A stretch of 35,085 nt of DNA from Mesorhizobium sp. L2C084A000 (GTDB taxonomy: Bacteria; Pseudomonadota; Alphaproteobacteria; Rhizobiales; Rhizobiaceae), in NCBI RefSeq assembly GCF_000502875.1, contig NZ_AYWX01000024.1, forward strand, positions 1-35,085, written 5' to 3'. The translations under genes and the position numbers were made by a program. A model generated the notes under the pieces. That model did not search any database, was not told where the DNA came from, and saw nothing but the letters and a program-made list of their open reading frames with translations. How positions within the stretch are numbered: the stretch's first letter is position 1; each line of letters starts with the position of its first letter. This document shows positions 32,863 through 35,085 of the stretch, piece after piece.

Positions 32863-33714
32863 TCAGTGACTGAAGGCTGGTGACAGGGTCCAGTCCTTCT
32901 GCGCCTTGTTGACCTCGTCGCGCAGCACGTCCCAGACGCGGGCGCGATAGGCGTTGAATTCGGCGCTGGCGCGGATGTCGCCGTCGCGCGGCCGTGGCAG
33001 GTCGATATCGATGATCTCCTTCACCGCGCCCGGCCGCGCCGTCATCACCACCACGCGATCGGCGAGGAAGATCGCCTCGTCGATCGAGTGGGTGACGAAA
33101 ATGACAGTCGTGTTGATCTTGCCCCAGATCCGCAGCAGCTCGCCTTGCAGCAGTTCACGCGTCTGCTGGTCGAGCGCCGCGAACGGCTCATCCATCAGCA
33201 GCACTTCCGGGTTGCTGGCCAGCGCACGCGCGATTGCCACACGCTGCTGCATGCCGCCGGACAGCTGGTTGGGAAAACGGTCCTCGAAACCAGCAAGGCC
33301 GAACAGCGCCAACAGATGGCGGGCTGTGGCGGTACGCTCGGCCTTGGCCACGCCGCGCACTTCCAGCGCATATTCGATGTTGGCGAGCGCCGTGCGCCAG
33401 GGAAACAACGCATATTGCTGGAAGACATAGCCGGTCTTTGGATCGGGCCTGGTGATGCGCCTGCCGTCGAGCTGGACATTGCCGCCGGTCGCCTGCGTCA
33501 GCCCGCCAATGATATCGAGCAGCACCGACTTGCCCGAGCCGCTCGGGCCGACCAGCGTGATGAACTCGCCTTTGCGGATCGAGAGATCAACGCCGTCGAG
33601 CACGGTGACGCGGTCGGTCGCCTCGCCATCGACGGTGACGAACTGCCCCGGCTTGAGCTGGAACGTCTTGCTGATGTCGCTGACGACGATCCGGTCCATG
33701 TTCGGGCGATCCAT
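32863..33714 (-). CDS. Sulfonate/nitrate/taurine-type ABC ATPase (SsuB-like)
   Basis: 283 residues. Walker A is GPSGSGKSV (56-64), signature LSGGMQQR and Walker B VLLMDEPFAALD, with switch His in FVTHSIDEA. The Q-loop sequence GYVFQQYALFPW is typical of the SsuB/TauB/NrtD branch. The ATG at 33714 is chosen; a second ATG five codons later is possible. An N-terminal insertion before the first strand pair (QFVTVDGEATDRV) makes it slightly long. Confidence 0.92.
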   Translation of the reverse strand: MDRPNMDRIVVSDISKTFQLKPGQFVTVDGEATDRVTVLDGVDLSIRKGEFITLVGPSGSGKSVLLDIIGGLTQATGGNVQLDGRRITRPDPKTGYVFQQYALFPWRTALANIEYALEVRGVAKAERTATARHLLALFGLAGFEDRFPNQLSGGMQQRVAIARALASNPEVLLMDEPFAALDQQTRELLQGELLRIWGKINTTVIFVTHSIDEAIFLADRVVVMTARPGAVKEIIDIDLPRPRDGDIRASAEFNAYRARVWDVLRDEVNKAQKDWTLSPAFSH

Positions 33715-33731
33715 ATCTGTCTCCGATCGGT

Positions 33732-34058
33732 TCACTGCGCCACGCGGATGCGGTGCGTCGGGTCGAATTCCGAGCCGCCCGCCTTGCCGCGCTTCCAGCC
33801 AAGCGCGCGGGCATAGGAGCCGAACAGCCGTCGGGCGTCGGCCTGAGCTTCCGTGATGCCGGTCGGCCCTTCGGCGAACTCGGCCACATAAAGCGCGTCG
33901 GTCGGGCAGTAGATCTCGCAGAGAAAGCAGGTCTGGCAGTCCTCCTGGCGAGCGATCACCGGCACGCCATTGTCGGTCGCGTCGAAGACGTTGGCCGGGC
34001 ACACCTTGACGCAGATGTCGCATTCGACGCAGCGCGTGGCCGAGACGATCTCGATCAT
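33732..34058 (-). CDS. 2[4Fe-4S] ferredoxin-like protein (AprB-like partner)
   Basis: 108 residues. Two CxxCxxCxxxCP clusters are complete: Cys10, 13, 16, 20 and Cys41, 44, 47, 51. The ~55-residue C-terminal tail (WKRGKAGGSEF near its end) is outside the ferredoxin fold. ATG 34058 overlaps the stop of the flavoprotein gene (ATGA), so the two are translated together, like AprBA-type or SdhAB-type pairs. It probably carries electrons to or from that flavoprotein in the cytoplasm. Confidence 0.9.
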   Translation of the reverse strand: MIEIVSATRCVECDICVKVCPANVFDATDNGVPVIARQEDCQTCFLCEIYCPTDALYVAEFAEGPTGITEAQADARRLFGSYARALGWKRGKAGGSEFDPTHRIRVAQ

Positions 34059-35085
34059 GACGCCAGCTCCGCCAGCCGCTCAGGCGCACCTGCGATGCGG
34101 AACTCATCCACACCGGTGATGACCAGCCGGTGCGCGAAGGCCGGGCTCTTGCCCGGTAGGTCGGTGCGGCGATGCATGCCGCGGCTCTCGGTGCGGTGCA
34201 GCGCTGCGGCCACGGACCAGCGCCCGGCAGCGGCGATCGATGCCGCCTCGCGCGTGCGGACCCGATCCAGCCCCTCGCCTTGCAGATGGTCGCGCACGTC
34301 GCGCCAGACACTCTCCAGCCGCTCGCCGCTTTTCTCCAGGCCCTCGCCGGTGCGGAAGAAATTCTTGCCGAGCGGCGTCACTTCGCTACGCACCACCTCG
34401 ATAACTTCGCTCGCCGAGATGTCGGCACTCGCCGACGATGCCGGACGCAACCCGGCTTGGCCGAGCGACTGCACCGCACTGCGGAACGCCTTGCCGGTGC
34501 GGCGCTTGGCATGGGTCGAGGCGCCCTTGCCGGCCCACCAGCCGCTGGCCAGCGCCCAGGATGAATTGACGGCGCCGCCGCCCGACACGGCCCCGGTCAT
34601 CATCTCGCGGCTGGCGGCATCACCGGCGACGTAGAGGCCGGGCACGCCGGTGGCGCAATCGTCGGAGACGATGTCGATGCCGCCGGTGCCGCGCACCGTG
34701 CCTTCGGCGCGCAAGGTGATGCGGAACAACTCGCTGAACGGGTCGATGCCGACGCGGTCATAGGGCACGAAGCAATTCGGCTGGCCCTGGCGCAGCCAGC
34801 CTTGCAGCGCCGGTTCGGCCTGATCGAGCCGCGCATAGACCGGGCCGTCGATCAGCGCGCGCGCCACTTCCTCCTCGCGGTCGCCGATGCCGTTACGCAA
34901 CGGCTCGCCGGTCGGTCCGACGATCGGCGAGCCATCTTCGCGATGGAACGAGGCCCAGCGGAACGGCAGGCCCTTGTTCAGCGATGAGCCATAGGGCGCC
35001 AGCGTGTATTTGCCGGTGAACTCCATGCCCGACAGGCTGGCGCCGGCTTCGGCCGCCATCAGATAGCCGTCGCCAGTCAGCCCGG
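34055..35085 (-). CDS. Fumarate reductase/AprA-like FAD-dependent oxidoreductase (start outside window)
   Basis: The C-terminal ~343 residues are visible; the frame is open to the window edge and reads GLTGDGYLMAAEAGASL at the first residues, a family motif. GLYVAGDAASREMMTGAVSGGGA is the second FAD-contact motif seen in SdhA/FrdA/AprA flavoproteins. The N-terminal FAD-binding Gly-rich motif should lie beyond 35085. With the overlapping ferredoxin gene and a sulfonate-type importer downstream, a redox step on a sulfur compound is plausible but not shown. True succinate dehydrogenase is unlikely because the other Sdh genes are absent and the ferredoxin type differs. Confidence 0.82.
   Translation of the reverse strand, partial: GLTGDGYLMAAEAGASLSGMEFTGKYTLAPYGSSLNKGLPFRWASFHREDGSPIVGPTGEPLRNGIGDREEEVARALIDGPVYARLDQAEPALQGWLRQGQPNCFVPYDRVGIDPFSELFRITLRAEGTVRGTGGIDIVSDDCATGVPGLYVAGDAASREMMTGAVSGGGAVNSSWALASGWWAGKGASTHAKRRTGKAFRSAVQSLGQAGLRPASSASADISASEVIEVVRSEVTPLGKNFFRTGEGLEKSGERLESVWRDVRDHLQGEGLDRVRTREAASIAAAGRWSVAAALHRTESRGMHRRTDLPGKSPAFAHRLVITGVDEFRIAGAPERLAELAS

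Noticed and set aside
1..35085. CRISPR arrays, tRNA, rRNA, prophage
   Set aside because: No regularly spaced repeats, cloverleaf-like segments or phage gene runs were recognised.

Overview
The window looks like a chromosomal stretch of a GC-rich alphaproteobacterium of the order Hyphomicrobiales, most likely a Mesorhizobium-type rhizobium. This is inferred from gene content (three sugar/polyol ABC importers, moc-like genes, SMP-30 proteins), codon use and a rhizobial-style intergenic palindrome. No rRNA or tRNA is present to confirm it.

Layout. (1) 1-2599 is visibly more A+T-rich than the rest. It holds the last codons of an IS630-type transposase, then two overlapping genes (DUF4062 domain; large helical-repeat protein) that look acquired and may form a defence-like or signalling pair. 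(2) 2603-3010 is a small AhpD/CMD-family protein, followed by a ~190-bp imperfect palindromic repeat element. (3) 3373-10185 (minus) is a complete CUT2-type sugar importer operon: permease, binding protein, a permease fused to an SMP-30-like beta-propeller, a second SMP-30-like protein and a double-domain ATPase. (4) 10455-11888 (minus) is a 14-TM DHA2-family MFS exporter. (5) 12026-14505 (plus) is a two-gene operon: an ornithine-cyclodeaminase-family protein and an aromatic amino acid lyase homologue that lacks the serine needed to build the MIO cofactor. (6) 14517-29483 (minus) is a run of 15 genes with no gap above 81 bp: a Tat-exported binding protein with two permeases and two ATPases, a Gfo/Idh/MocA dehydrogenase, a TIM-barrel isomerase, a second sugar importer (binding protein, permease, ATPase), a DUF4432 epimerase-like protein, a MocD-like membrane oxygenase, a MocE-like Rieske ferredoxin, a PanB-like protein and PurU. 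A LacI-type regulator (29820-30848, plus) is divergent from it. (7) 30898-35085 (minus) is a sulfonate/taurine-type importer downstream of a ferredoxin and an AprA/SdhA-like flavoprotein that runs off the window.

How the parts fit. The 15-gene block resembles the rhizopine (moc) catabolic gene set plus one-carbon functions. A testable reading is import of an O- or N-methylated polyol or amino-cyclitol, oxidative demethylation by the MocD/MocE pair, C1 removal through folate (PurU, possibly the PanB-like protein), and oxidation or isomerisation of the ring. The substrate is not shown by the sequence.

The strongest candidates for something undescribed are the MIO-less lyase homologue with its diverged cyclodeaminase partner, the 15-gene moc/C1 block, and the complementary motif defects in the two ATPases of the first importer.
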